Source of the DNA: Bryum argenteum
Lineage: Eukaryota > Streptophyta > Bryopsida > Bryales > Bryaceae
Direction: 5' to 3'
DNA: 64,000 bases
Assembly: GCA_037043015.1 (NCBI GenBank)
Contig: CM073322.1
Location: 23,092,364 to 23,156,363 of the forward strand
Shown here: one piece after another, positions 11,092-22,455 of the stretch
Layout of the letters: every line of letters starts with the position of its first letter
Numbering within the stretch: position 1 is the stretch's first letter
Notes under the pieces: generated by a model
The model's database searches: none
What the model was told of the DNA's origin: nothing
Seen by the model: the letters and a program-made list of their open reading frames with translations, nothing else
Made by a program: the position numbers and the translations under genes

Positions 11092-12724
11092 TGTCTTGTA
11101 AATGTTCTGTAATATAAAATAAAATTAGATAAATTTATCAATGTACAAAGAATAAATTAGACAAACTTTAAAATTTATAAACAAAAATATCCTTATTTGT
11201 TTGTCACATGATTAGATGTGGTTTTAGTTTTCTAAACTTATGAAGTTTCAAGAAAAAAAAAAAAAAAAAAAAAAAAAAAAACAATAATCAAAGATATTGC
11301 TCAGGCAATTTTATTTGATTTTTTGGTTGAAAAAGTAATTTATGACCTACTTACCTACAATCCATAAAATCAAGCAAATAAAACATCAAAAATATTTATT
11401 TTAATATTATATTTTAGAATGACCTACTCCTAATTGTGTAGGATACAAAATAATTTATTTTAACCCCTAAAGTCCAAAGGCCTCAAAACAGCCACAAACT
11501 CTAAAAAAACAATCCTCTTTCAAAGCAAGGTGCAAATTTTCAATTGATGTAATTTTGGGGATGTAATCGTACAATCTACTACCTTACTTGTACATGTAAG
11601 GGAAACCTACCATAGTATGATCAATTTTCACTTTAGCAGTTAATGATCAAATAATTGATTAATTGTGCAGTATAATGCTTGCAAATTCCAAAATTCATCA
11701 TTTTTACCCTCATCTACAAATGGATCTTAAAAGAACTCTTGAGGCATATAGATGATTCCATTGAGGTGTTTGATTTATTAGGTTCTTTTTAATTGACCAA
11801 ATGAACAAATTTAACAAACTCTAGAAATTTAACAAACAAAGTTCTCTGATTTAGGTAAAGACACCCATAACCAACAGGTGACCAATAGCCGATATATCCC
11901 TAATTCGTGGATTGTGAAAGAATAGATGTACCTCATGTGTATATATTGGTTATTGATTCTAAGGTACTTTTCACTTTGAAAAATTGTACAAGTTTCAATA
12001 TTGGGAGATAATTCATGAAAAAATGCTCATTCGTCATAAACCTTATTTTCCTCTGAACAAAAATTATCTCCTTATCGATAACCAAAGCTTTGATATGCTA
12101 AAATGCCTTAAGTTGTCGGTTATAGGTGTCTCAGATTTTAGTGTGTCCAAAAAGTGATACTCCAATCTCACCTTCGAATAAATGTTCTAAGCTAACCAAA
12201 TTAACAAAAAATACAAAAAATATAATAATCACAATTTTTAATCAACATTAAAAAATCCATCACACTCCAAATAACCTCCCTACCTAATTATAAAATTCAA
12301 TGGGCAAACTTGTTTTTTACTTACCACAATGACCAAAAATATAACGATGGATAAAAAGTAGTAAAAAGTAGTAACAGTTTGTAATACGGTCGTTCGCGAT
12401 TGTCCAAGGGTTTTAAAACCTTCGGTCAATCCTACAACATCCATAAATTCCACTCCCGGTACAATCTAAGAGCTCAAATGCAATATAGCACGAGTCCTTA
12501 AGACTAACCAGAAGTGGAACAAGTAACAAATAAATAATCGGTGGTTGACCCAATTGCGAAAGCCTTCGGTTGAAAGCACCTGCACACCTGCGGCAAGCTG
12601 AAGATTCTGAGCGGGAAGTACTCAAGATTCATGTAGCTAGACTACACCTTCAAGCTGATAGAAAATACCAGAAAATGCTAGAAAATACCAAGTGAAACTA
12701 CTGTAATTTAATATAGAAACTGAC
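11092..12724. other. AT-rich intergenic region
   Basis: No gene is seen. There is a run of about 30 A at 11252-11281. A sequence at 11460-11475 reads TTAACCCCTAAAGTCC, the left terminus of a TTAA-type element related to the one at 24314. Its right end could not be found, so it is probably truncated. Confidence 0.45.
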
Positions 12725-13640
12725 CTGCAGTCAGTCCACCGCCAAGGAAGGTTCGTGGTGTTGGCATGCAACGCTTTGTGTACCTCTGGTCTATTCAAAT
12801 AAGTCTCTACCTGTCATCACATACCCAATCGTGAGACGAAAATCTCAAATTTAAAAATTTGAGGAGCTTGAAAAACATATCAATTATGTTTTCTAATAAA
12901 ATGATGCGAATATTCACCTCATCATCGACACACGGGTCATATGAGTCCTCCTTCAACAAAGGTTGAGTGGACAGGCCACCATGTCGAGTCTTGCTTAGCT
13001 GCAAATTTGCAATTCTTTGATAGTTAATGCTCAGGTCAAATTGTTGTATACAAAAAAAACTTTCTTTACAAATGCTTCACCTGCTTGGCGAAATGGCGTG
13101 TCTGAGCTTTAGCAGATGCAGACACACAGATATCTACATATATGTCGTAGATGTTAATGTTACCCTGCACCCACAGAGAACGTCCTCGTCAGAATTCACA
13201 ACTTAAAAAGTGTACTCCATAGAGGTATAAATCACCACCAGCTTACCAGTTCGTTGTTCGCAGCATCAATGAACTTATCGCAGTCATTTGTTGCCGAAGC
13301 TTTAAGTGGTCCAACAGCTGAGAGATTGCACTGCAAATACGAACGAAATCACATCAGCGATGAAAGTGAAGAATGCAAATTCACAGAGGGTGGTGCGAGT
13401 ACGTACATTTTCACTCAGCAGTTTCATTTTGAGATCAACTAACGTGGAAAAGTTGCACTGCAAGGGTAGGGTGACGAATATCAGAGAGCTTCCGGGTGAA
13501 CGAGAGACTCAATTAGTTTGATATATAGAGGAGGGTAGCGAAAGGGGAGTACTCACGCTATTCACAACACCGTAGTACGAAGAATCCGAAATCAGAGCGT
13601 GACTCCACCAGTAAAATAATGCTCCGTAGCTTGATCTATG
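12725..13640 (-). pseudogene. Serine carboxypeptidase (S10) gene fragment, ends missing
   Basis: Consecutive minus-strand exons with correct GT-AG borders read as the middle of a plant serine carboxypeptidase. They are: about 13635-13557, FYWWSHALISDSSYYGVVNS; 13457-13407, CNFSTLVDLK; 13330-13247, CNLSAVGPLK and CDKFIDAANNEL; 13164-13081, GNINIYDIYVDICVSASA; 12998-12918, LLKEDSYDPCVDDE; 12810-12725, VETYLNRPEVHKALHANTT. The last two give the family signature YDPC ... YLNRPEVQxALHAN. The 5' exons, which carry the signal peptide and the catalytic Ser (GESYAG), and the 3' exons with the catalytic Asp and His were searched for on both sides and not found. Exons 13457-13407 and 13330-13247 start with the same motif and may be duplicates. 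The retained part is in frame, so the loss is by truncation, not by stops. Confidence 0.75.
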
Positions 13641-14933
13641 CGCGAATGGTGAATGAGAAAATGATACTGAGCAGATGGGGGGGCAAGGGAAGCATATATG
13701 CAAGCCGATCCAGGCCTGATTCATGCATGCCATTCCCAACCAAAGCGATCCTGTGCTGTGCTGCTTGCAATGCTGAGTGCGCATGAGCAAGCAACTGCGG
13801 TTCCTTTGCTCTGCGTGCTCTGCTTCGTAGGCTCGGTGATGTTCCCTCCCGTTCGGGCCGATCCGAGCCTCCTCCGAACCTGGGATCTGGATATCCTGTT
13901 TCGTCTCTCGCACATTACCATTTACTTAGCTGAGGTTGAGCGGGAATTGTGGTACAGGAGGCAAGTCTCCTCGACCGATTCCAAGGCGGAACGGTCGTGT
14001 GAGACAAAGCCTCCTGTATTGTAATATAGATTGAGAAGCCTCCGGCCAAGCCCATCAGTGATCAAGGAAGAACTGAGGGCTAGTTTATTATCAACCGATG
14101 GATTTAGCACACTGGCCGGTCCATTCATGAAATCAATGGCTGAAAATTACAAAATAAAGCAATTGCCGGAAGAGATCTGTGAAAAACCGATTGGGTGGGG
14201 CAATGGTTCGTGGCAGCTACCAAGGAGGCACCCTAGAATCTGTGGGGACCTCCCAAGGCCGTTTTTGATAATTTTGAATTCAAATTTGAGGTCTGCGACC
14301 CCAAGTTACTCTAACAAGCCTACTCCTTGACATTCAATGTCTATACATCTAAAGATTAGGGGGCTCATTACCCCTCCTCCATTCTCCTTGGTAGCTGCTA
14401 CGAACGCTTACCCGATCGGGTGGGGGAAATGCCGGTAATTAGCTAGTAAAAGTCAAAAACTTCTCGAACCCATACTTGAGAAAGCCAATCCTTGCCTTTG
14501 GATGCAGTGTAAAGTGAGAGAAGGCTAAAGACTTTTCCCCATGTGGAGTTTTTCATAAAATATTTACTAAATGATTAACTGTGGTGGGGGAGCGTCAAGA
14601 AAAAGCAATACTTTGTGTGCCAACAAGGCAAAAAAGTGCTTAACCATGTCATTTTTGGCTCTGGTGGACTAAAATTTGCTTGTGTAAAGCCTCTCTTCAT
14701 TGGATTCTCAATTGGTTGACAACTCCTTCTACTCTTGGGTTCTCGACTTTTGTGGAAAGAGGAGACCTTATTTTCGGAATTACTATAAAAGAGAGGGGAG
14801 CGGGCTAGTTTTAAAATTTGTTTGGTGTCCCACCCACTGGAAATAGAAAAGTGGGAATGGCAGGTGTCGTGGTTTGTGCATGGCAAAGGAAAGGTTGGTT
14901 TCCATGCATGCAAACCTTGAGTCCCCACTTTAA
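13641..14933. other. Intergenic, mixed composition, no gene
   Basis: Moderately GC-rich sequence adjoins the carboxypeptidase fragment, but neither strand gives a recognisable product. It contains the short inverted-repeat element at 14161-14440. Confidence 0.4.
14161..14440. mobile_element. Foldback-type MITE of 280 bp
   Basis: The two ends are imperfect inverted repeats over about 65 bp. The left end contains AATTGCCGG, CGATTGGGTGGGG and GGCAGCTACCAAGGAGG. The right end, reverse-complemented, contains AATTACCGG, CCCACCCGATCGGGT and AGCAGCTACCAAGGAG. There are no ORFs. The target duplication is not obvious. Confidence 0.6.
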
Positions 14934-15672
14934 CCCTGGAACGTCGAAGCGGCCATTTTATGTCCGATGAACAGAACATTTCTCACTGTAACCTATTATT
15001 GCGGGATGAATTTCATTCATGATTTTTGTAATTGGATTTATGAATGATAATAGCATATCATGGAATTCATTTGAGGTCATTTAAGGTATTTCCTAAGATC
15101 ACATGTGGTATGAAAGTTGAAAGAATGGTTAAAAACAAATCACCACACAGTGCATTTCTGCAACTTTTTCCTACTTTTATTAAGTCTCAAATTTAGGCAA
15201 CTAAATGATCTCTTTTGAGTTCAAGCTCAATTCATAAAATGAATCTTACCAAGTCTTGTTTCTACTCCAAGTTAGAATTTCAAGAAATTCCTAATATCTA
15301 GTGATTTACTGACACCTTAAGTTTACATGCCTATAGGGTCTCTTTCTCAATTTTCAAATATAGCATGACACGAAACCAAGGATTACACCATGCTATTCTT
15401 CACTACAATGTCCCCTTATTCTAAAAATTTCAGATTTTTTGAAAGTGATTTGTATTTGATATGAATTATTTTTGGTTTTTCTTTGAAAATTCACTTGAAT
15501 TTCAAATCTTCCCAAAAAAATCTGAAATTTTTACAGCATATGAAAAGCATGTGATCACATCTACGAAAAATAAAATAAAATATTTTACTTTCAGGTAAAG
15601 TGGCGAAATGGAGGATTCAGAGTAAGGCATATCAAAGTTCAGGCCACGGTTATGGGCTCCGACGTTCTAGGG
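14934..15672 (-). mobile_element. Family-A MITE copy 2 (piggyBac-like, TTAA target)
   Basis: A 739-bp reverse-orientation copy of the element at 4169-4906, flanked by TTAA at 14930-14933 and 15673-15676. The right end reads GCTCCGACGTTCTAGGG and the left end CCCTGGAACGTCGAAGC. By eye only a handful of substitutions separate the copies, so at least one moved recently. Together the two copies form a large inverted repeat with about 10 kb between them. Confidence 0.88.
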
Positions 15673-15787
15673 TTAAAAAAAGATCAGCAGTGTTGATCTT
15701 TTTCACTCATTGTCATGCACATGAAACTTGCTGACATCCTCGACGTCTAGTCTTTGAATTCTCATCAAGTTTGGACCATGGTACTAA

Positions 15788-16239
15788 GGTAGGTTGTCCT
15801 ATAACCAACACACTTAAGCAATCTGACCTATATTTGGCAGTGGTAAATCCAAAGAAAAATTATGACTGCGTTCGAAATAGGATTTCATGGGGATTGCAAC
15901 AAATTGCAACATATAAATTGCATTTCTCAATTTTATACAAAATCCCAAAGTGCAAAGTAACCTGTCACCCATACTTGATATACTATTCTCCTATGATCAA
16001 TCTGTGTTGGTCCCAATTTCTACTCATGATCAAACCCAAAACCGCCCACTACAGGATGCATGAACTGAAAAAACACTGTGGGTTTTAATCAATCATGTTG
16101 TGACAAGTCAACCCATGTTTTAAAGACCCTAAATTTGCTGGAATCGCACAATTCTCGGCATTCAGATCTCACTATGGCGGAATTAGGACAAGTCAACCTA
16201 ATGGTTTTGGGGTAGTGGTTGGTAATAGGACAACCTACC
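15788..16239. mobile_element. MITE with 25-bp inverted ends (GGTAGGTTGTCCTAT)
   Basis: The left end begins GGTAGGTTGTCCTATAACCA and the right end, reverse-complemented, begins GGTAGGTTGTCCTATTACCA. Spacing is about 450 bp with no coding sequence. The flanking duplication is unclear, so the superfamily cannot be assigned. Confidence 0.65.
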
Positions 16240-16746
16240 GTATGGTAAGGTGTCCTATAATGGCGCAATTTTCAGCACAGAAAATCTACAGGAATGTTGC
16301 CAGTGCAAGCAATTTTTGTGCATGGGGAGAATTAGTAGAAAACTAGAGCAAGTGGAATCATCATTTTTCGACTCTCCTACAGTAAGTAATGAATTTTTTA
16401 AAGATGGAAATATAGGTGTTCTTAAAATGGTGCCCTAAAGTGACGCCCTATAATGAATTTTTTAAAGATGGAAATATAGGTGTTCTTAAAATGGTGCCCT
16501 AAAGTGACGCCCTATAATCTTTGCATTGTGTACTGTTGTATGGAGAAGCTATTATGTACGTGACAGTGAAGATTACTAGGGCTCCATTTTCGGCACTGCG
16601 CCATTTTTGGCTGCTCTACCATAAACTCCATTGTTGGACCAATCACATAGGGGAGGCTAAACTCATTGTTGGACCAATCATATAGGGAGGGAATAGTATA
16701 AATTAGGTTAGGCTTGGAAGCACCATGCGAATTAGGGTTTATTTAA
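16240..16746. repeat. Dispersed repeat shared with 45540-45850
   Basis: The segment from about 16330 to 16570 is recognisably homologous to 45560-45730. Both contain GTGGARTCATCA, a CTCCTNCAGT motif, a GATGCCCT/GTGCCCT motif, then GCATTGT and a GGAGAAGC motif. It includes the tandem duplication at 16391-16518. At 16625-16695 there is another short duplication around TTGTTGGACCAATCA. Confidence 0.5.
16391..16518. repeat. Perfect 64-bp tandem duplication
   Basis: Units 16391-16454 and 16455-16518 appear identical. Such perfect identity indicates a recent duplication or a possible assembly artefact. Confidence 0.92.
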
Positions 16747-17112
16747 TCCCTCAAGTCAAAATCGGTCACATTGTGGTGGATTTGGTGTTGACCAAAAAAT
16801 GTGATCTTTTGATCACTTAGTGTAAGTTGAGATAAGATTCAATAATTTTTTACTTTTTTGATAAATCCGACTGTAAGATTCTCAAAATGACTACTTGTAT
16901 TGACAACATGACAAATTTCAACCGTTGGATCTTCATTGTTTGTTAAATCGTAACGTTGAAAGTTGATGTGTCAAGCTTTTTTGAGGTTTGCTCTTGTAAA
17001 AATTAGTAAGAGCTTGAACTTGGATTTTTCAAAATATTGAGTAGTAGTTTCACAATAAACATATCTCCACATGGCCGTTGGGAGGTAAACTATAGAGCTT
17101 CTCGTTTAGGGG
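16747..17112. mobile_element. Decayed family-F MITE
   Basis: The right end reads TTTAGGGG at 17105-17112 and is followed by TTAA (17113-17116). The left end is TCCCTCAAGTC preceded by TTAA (16743-16746). The interior block at 16985-17070 matches the family-F interior at 27110-27200. Confidence 0.45.
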
Positions 17113-17116
17113 TTAA

Positions 17117-17939
17117 AACATCACCTAAGGTGTGTGGTCGTGAAGTGGACCCCGTTCTTCAAATGATAGACGCGTTCTAACGGTGTAGATGTTAAAGCTG
17201 AAAGGTACATGTCCGGGATGTTGTATTTGTAATGTTATTTCTCACTCTAATATGTACATATTGACAACATGATGCCATCTCGAAAAGAAGGTCTACTTTA
17301 AGATTGTTTATAGCCTTAAGTTGCTTGGTGCTTTGATTCCAATTGGTCGAGTTTTTGTTGTTTCTTACCAATTCACTTGATTCTAAGTGTTCATGGCCCC
17401 ATATGAGGCGGTTGTGATAGGTAGTTGGCTATTGATGTTGACATTTGACCAAACATAAATTGAAGATTGAGAAATAAATCCTCAAAAATAACAATTTTGT
17501 GTTTTGATTCTACATACTTCTTATGAAAAATTCAAGTTCATTTAGGTTTATATGAGCTTATTAGTAAGTCACGGTAGACCCCTTTAAACACTTGTTATCG
17601 ATAAATATTGCAAAAATTCAGCAACTAATCTCAAAAACCAAAGTCATATATACATTGGAAAATAAGCTATTAGAAGCAAAAGTTGTTGAGATTAGTGAAG
17701 AATATTGGGTAAGTACTCATTATCATTTTGAAAATTACCTATATTTCATATCCATGCACCATTAGTATATACTTCAATCTATGTAACCACTTGATTATTG
17801 ATATTTATGTAGTGATTGCACGTTCATTTAAATAACATTCCTTCTTACAAAAAGCTTCATATATACACCAGGACTTAACTTTGATTTCAAGTTGTTTTCT
17901 CTCACCCAATCAGTAGAAAGGTGGTCTGAGTAGACTAGC
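17117..17939. other. AT-rich intergenic, nothing recognised
   Basis: No open reading frame of interest, RNA gene or clear repeat was identified on either strand. Confidence 0.4.
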
Positions 17940-18530
17940 CCTACTCCAGCTACTATGCCATATTAGCAACTTCTACCGACCATGGATGTAAATTTCTAGC
18001 ATTGAATGTAATTTACTCCAATCACATTTCTACGAGCCATTGCACCCTTATTGGCACCTTACACCCAACATGGATTTAGATTTCTAATTTTAGAAGTACT
18101 TGCGTAAATTAAATGATTATTCCACCAATCATTACCTTACACCGTTACTGGCAATGTACACCCACCGGCCACCGCTCGTGCTTATTATCATCGTTGGACA
18201 CATGTCCATGGTTCATAAAGACGATAATTTTATCAACCGTTACATTTGTACTGCAACTTACAGCCACCATAGTTGTAATTTCACGTAACCTATCATTATT
18301 CACCACACCAAACATAAACCACCATAATCCTACCAACCATTAAACCTGTACTGGCATCCTGTACGCAACATGGGTACAAGTAGCCATTATTAAGTGGTTT
18401 TACCAACCTTCACACCTATTCTAGTAACTTTCACCACAGGTGTAAATTGTTGTTATTAGTTGTACTTGCAAGACGTAAACTACAATTCTGCCAACCATTA
18501 CCCCCATATTGGTTACCTTTTGAATTTTCG
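17940..18530. repeat. Degenerate tandem array, period about 90-110 bp
   Basis: A motif of the form CCAAYCATTA ... CTGGCANCNTNYACNCAACATGG recurs with strong divergence. Instances lie near 17960, 18035, 18125, 18325, 18405 and 18490. I read this as an old satellite-like or minisatellite array. Unit borders are approximate. Confidence 0.4.
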
Positions 18531-19423
18531 TTATTGAGTGTATTCTCGTGGATAAGACAATCACTCTACTAGCCAAGAGATAACCACAATTACACCATCA
18601 AAGGTCTAATACTTTAATTGACCGATTTTGAGGTTGTAGATTTCATACCCGATCGAAAAAATTAGAAGAACTATTCCCAAAGTTCAAGAGCAAAAATCTT
18701 GGAGTTACTCTTGTTTCTAACTCTTAGTATTTGAAAGTGAAGCTTCTACTTTTAAAAGTATACTAGCTAGATGTCACTCTTCCTTGTATGAAGACACCCT
18801 TATGTAGTCAAAAGTAAATACTTGCAACCTACTTGTTTTCTCCTCATGAATGTTTGGTGCAAAAAAGGAAGTCAACCATTCAAGTGTGGTTAGGAAAGTG
18901 GATAACATAGTGTCAATTGAGAACTCATAAGTAAAGGTATGAAAACTGAAAAAAGACCATGTAAAATGATTTGCCTTCCCACCTCTCATTAAAATTTTTG
19001 CACTTTTCATGGTTGCCCCGAATATTTCGCACTTTTTTTTAAAAAATAATTCAAAACTTGCAATTGTACAGTGGCTAGCTATCACGATAAAATAGATGAG
19101 GATTTAACACGCCTAATAGGGAGGATCCCCTCGAGGTTACGTCTCTCATCTCTAACAGTATCTACATTAACTATAAACTTGTGAAGTTGACGTTACAGCC
19201 GTACCACAAATAGTTTAAGGGCCATAACACATGGGAGGAAAGGCAGTGAGATGGAAGATTCGTATTGGTTCTAATTAGCAAGTGGTTGCCACATGAGAGG
19301 AAGTAGGGAGAGTGGCAAGAGTGACATGGAGCAACTTTGTAGCTTTGGGGTTTGCTTTGGATGTTGCTTTGGGATCTACATGGCAATGACATGGCACATG
19401 GGAGGCACTTGAAAACTACCAGG
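18531..19423. other. Intergenic, nothing recognised
   Basis: AT-rich DNA without a supportable gene or element. Confidence 0.4.
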
Positions 19424-19650
19424 CACTACACTGAATAGGTAGATTAGTGTTAGATTTTTATAAGACTTGAAAATGTTATAAGTTTTTACTTTTGATATAA
19501 AAAATTTACCAAGAGTATTGATTCCAATACTGTGGAAGGATCCCCATCTTGACGGATGTAGAGGGTAAAAATATTGACCAACAGTAAAAACTTATAACAT
19601 GTTTATATAAATTAGTGTATCTAACACTAATCTACCTATTTAGTGTAGTG
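19424..19650 (-). mobile_element. Family-I MITE copy 1 (CACTACACTAAATAGG ends)
   Basis: A 227-bp element whose ends are CACTACACTGAATAGGTAGA and its inverted counterpart CTACCTATTTAGTGTAGTG. The inverted similarity continues through ATTAGTGTTAGAT. The flanks CCAGG and CCTGG extend the palindrome. Its interior is the reverse complement of the copy at 23606-23829. Confidence 0.8.
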
Positions 19651-20505
19651 CCTGGAATTTGACCCCCGGCAATTGGAGAAAATTCAGGAGCAGCGGCAAC
19701 AGGCAGGGGCGGCCTGCCGATGGTGTGGCATGGCCCTAAGACCCTAGAATGTTCATTGTGAGTACATGAAAAGCCAAGATGGAAGGCTATCATGTCCCAC
19801 ATAGGTACATGAACCAAGTGCACCATTATTGACCCTGGGGATGAGATGAGGCAATTGGTTGTGTAGAGACTGAAAGGGGGATTCGTCTGATCTTGAAGGA
19901 AAAGTGCGATCATGGTGGTGGTAACATGACGAAGGGGGGGCGATGGTTTGTCGGATCAGCGAGCGGGCAGTGAAGAGAAGAGGAGCAGGTGGGGAAGAAA
20001 GACAAAGATGCCGTAACAGCAGCAGCAACCCAGCAACCCAGCTGCCAGTAAACATCATAGCTTGGGCAGCCACCAGCAGAAGAAGAAGAAGAAGAAGCAA
20101 AGAAAGACTAACTTAGGAGGACTGTAGTAGGAGAAACTAATGCAAGCAGCAGCACTCTCAACGACACTTGTTCCCTACTTTTTCCGCCACCTGGAATGGC
20201 GAGCACGACCACATGGAATATCACACACTCCTCCCTCCCCTCTCTCCCTTCCTCTTCCTCTCTTAACTCCCTCTCCATTCCACCGCATCCACTCTCACCA
20301 TCTCGGATCCGATCGCCACCGCCATCGCCACTTTCCTCTGCAAGCACCGTTTCTTCTTCAGAGTGAGCCCAGAGTCCTTTGCATGCACAGCCGGCCACAT
20401 GGAGCCCTCTCTCTCCTCCCTTGCACGACGTCGCATCCACCCTCGCCTCACCGGAGAAGCTTACCGAACAGCCGTCTTCTAAACTGCTAACAAGCACATC
20501 CATTG
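19651..20505. other. 5' flank of the phosphoglycerate-mutase-like gene
   Basis: The DNA becomes GC-rich and strongly pyrimidine-rich on the plus strand from about 20220 to 20460. This gives long open frames on both strands by composition only; none looks like a protein. It is most likely promoter sequence. Confidence 0.5.
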
Positions 20506-20512
20506 TATATAA
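20506..20512 (+). promoter_or_regulatory. TATA box
   Basis: TATATAA lies 54 bp upstream of the ATG at 20566. A transcription start about 30 bp downstream would leave a short leader and supports 20566 as the translation start. Confidence 0.6.
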
Positions 20513-20565
20513 GCTCGACTTTTTCTGTTGCTGTAAATCGAAGAACAACAACAAGGCTTTTCAAC

Positions 20566-21846
20566 ATGCCTGCTTTACAGGTGATTTACAGGTTGATGAG
20601 AGCTTTGTTTTACTTGAGTGCTCGCATGGAGGGTGAGGTGAGTTTAGGGATGTGGGGGATGCTGATGATCAGTGTGTGGGTTGTGCAGAGGAGTCACGGG
20701 AGGAGTGGTGGTGGTGGCCATAGCGAGGAAGTGGAGGGGTTGAGCCCGGACCCGTTCGTTCAGAACTTGTTTGTGTTGTGTCATGGCGAGCAAGTGAGCA
20801 ATGTGAGCTTTGTGGACGCGAAGAGGCCCTGGGATCCGCCGTTGACAGCACGCGGCAAGCTGCAGGCATGGCGAGTGGGCCGCAAGATCCTGCTCGAGGA
20901 CTGGAACGTTACGCGCGTGGTCGTGTCGCCGTTGCTTCGCTGCGTGCAGACCGCTGTCGAAGTCATCGCCGGCCTCTCCATGCTTCCTCCCTCCGCGCAC
21001 CCCCGAACCGAGCCAAGCTATGGCGTCTCATCCATCAAGGTGGGACCCTGAATGTCTGCCCCAGGTAGATTTAGGATCGATCGAATCACAAACACACACA
21101 CTGCCTGCCTGCCTGCCCCCGATCCCATCTCATCTTTTAGGTCGTCGTCCTGCACAACTGCAGCTTATTTCTCATGACAAAACACCGAACTCCAATCAAT
21201 ACATTCACGGACACTGTCTTGAGCCCGATCATCACTAAAATGCGCTTTGTGTGTGAGCAGGTGTCGATCGAATCTGGATTGGTAGACAACTTGGAGGAGC
21301 TTTACTCAATGTTGCCATCTGCAATGCACGACCCAGGATTCCAACTCACCAAGCACAAGGTAACACCAGAGTGTTTCTATTTTTAGCATTGTACTGATCA
21401 GTACAGGAGCTTCCTCTTAATAACTGATCAGAGCCTCGACTGTTTGTTTTCCTATTACAGCAAGGCGAGAATACAGACGATGGAGGCTATCGGTATACTT
21501 CAACCTTGAAGAAGATCACCAATGCATCTCCTCACGAGAACATTCTCTGCATCACTTACGGTATGCTTGACACTGTTTCAAAAGCACAGTACAGACAGAG
21601 TTTCATCACGATGTTTTCAACTTACAGATGGATTTTATTGTGTGTGTATGAGCAGGTGAGGGAATGAGGCAGGCAATGTCAATGATGTGGCCGCCGATGG
21701 AGTTGCACGAAGTGACTCATTGTGCATATTCGCATGCTCAACGAGCTATTTTTGACGACGAAGACGATGATTCATGTGATTGGGAGCTTCTTACAGAATC
21801 GGGATCTTCTTCCGGTCTTTTTTTCACCCCTGCTGCATGTACATAG
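20566..21846 (+). CDS. Phosphoglycerate mutase-like (histidine phosphatase fold) protein, catalytic residues altered
   Basis: Exons 20566-21039, 21261-21359, 21461-21560 and 21656-21846 give 287 residues. The fold is identified by FVLCHGEQ (residues 69-76), RPWDPPLTARGKLQAWRVG, WNVTRVVVSPLLRCVQTAVE and NILCITYGEGM (218-228). It ends in LHEVTHCAYSHAQR and an acidic, Ser-rich tail. These align with the plant 'phosphoglycerate mutase family' (UBASH3/STS-like branch of histidine phosphatases). Active enzymes carry RHGE and a second THGE; here the Arg is Cys72 and the second His is Tyr224. His73 and the SPxxRC arginine remain. The stretch 20638-20688 has GT-AG borders, is 51 nt and in frame, so it may be an optional intron. 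The reading frame is intact, which suggests a maintained non-catalytic or altered enzyme. Confidence 0.8.
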
Positions 21847-22347
21847 TTGCTTGGCTGGGGTGTTCAATACTTTACTTAGGTAGGTAGAAATCTAGCTAGG
21901 GTCCAAATGATCCACTTTTTGAAACACCACGTTTAGTTGGTGGGTTATACTTTATGATCACTATTCTTTAAAAGATGAAGATGATGAAGCCTATTTTGTA
22001 AGGCTCATTTTTTTTGTAAGGGCAATCACTACATACATCAATTTCTCCTCAATTACTAATCATTTTGGAAAGCGTAAAATTGCAAATAACATCATGGTTT
22101 GTTACACTTTTGACCTATGGAGTTGGTTGTCATAGAGAAAAATCGCAAATTCTAATGGGTCGGGCTTTGAAAAATGACATTTTGGATGGAAGGCAACAAC
22201 TTTGAAGAGCCAAAACTGCTTCATTTGAGGCGTGTTTTGGATGGAGTCACTTGAGTTTGGTCCTAAATCAAGTCTAATTTGTGTGAGTTTGTGTGGTAAA
22301 AATTGCAGACTTTTAAAGTACGATTTCATGTCATGCATTTTAGTGAC
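21847..22347. other. 3' flank, nothing recognised
   Basis: Downstream sequence of the preceding gene, AT-rich, without a supportable gene. Confidence 0.4.
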
Positions 22348-22455
22348 AGCTGTAGTGTTTGGGTTTCCATGCATGGGAGATGGAGCTGTAGTGTTTGGGT
22401 TTCCATGCATGGGACATGTAGCTGTAGTGTTTGGGTTTCCATGCATGGGGCATGT
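22348..22455. repeat. 36-bp minisatellite, three copies
   Basis: Units 22348-22383, 22384-22419 and 22420-22455 each contain AGCTGTAGTGTTTGGGTTTC followed by a CATGCATGG palindrome. They differ at only two or three positions. Confidence 0.92.

Noticed and set aside
13698-14024. Plus-strand frame next to the carboxypeptidase fragment
   Set aside because: It is antisense to the fragment's flank, with no recognisable domain and no splice support.
20108-20554. Overlapping open frames on both strands upstream of the mutase-like gene
   Set aside because: The tract is strongly pyrimidine-biased; the translations are low-complexity Pro/Ser/Leu or Glu/Gly/Arg and match no domain. Better read as promoter DNA.
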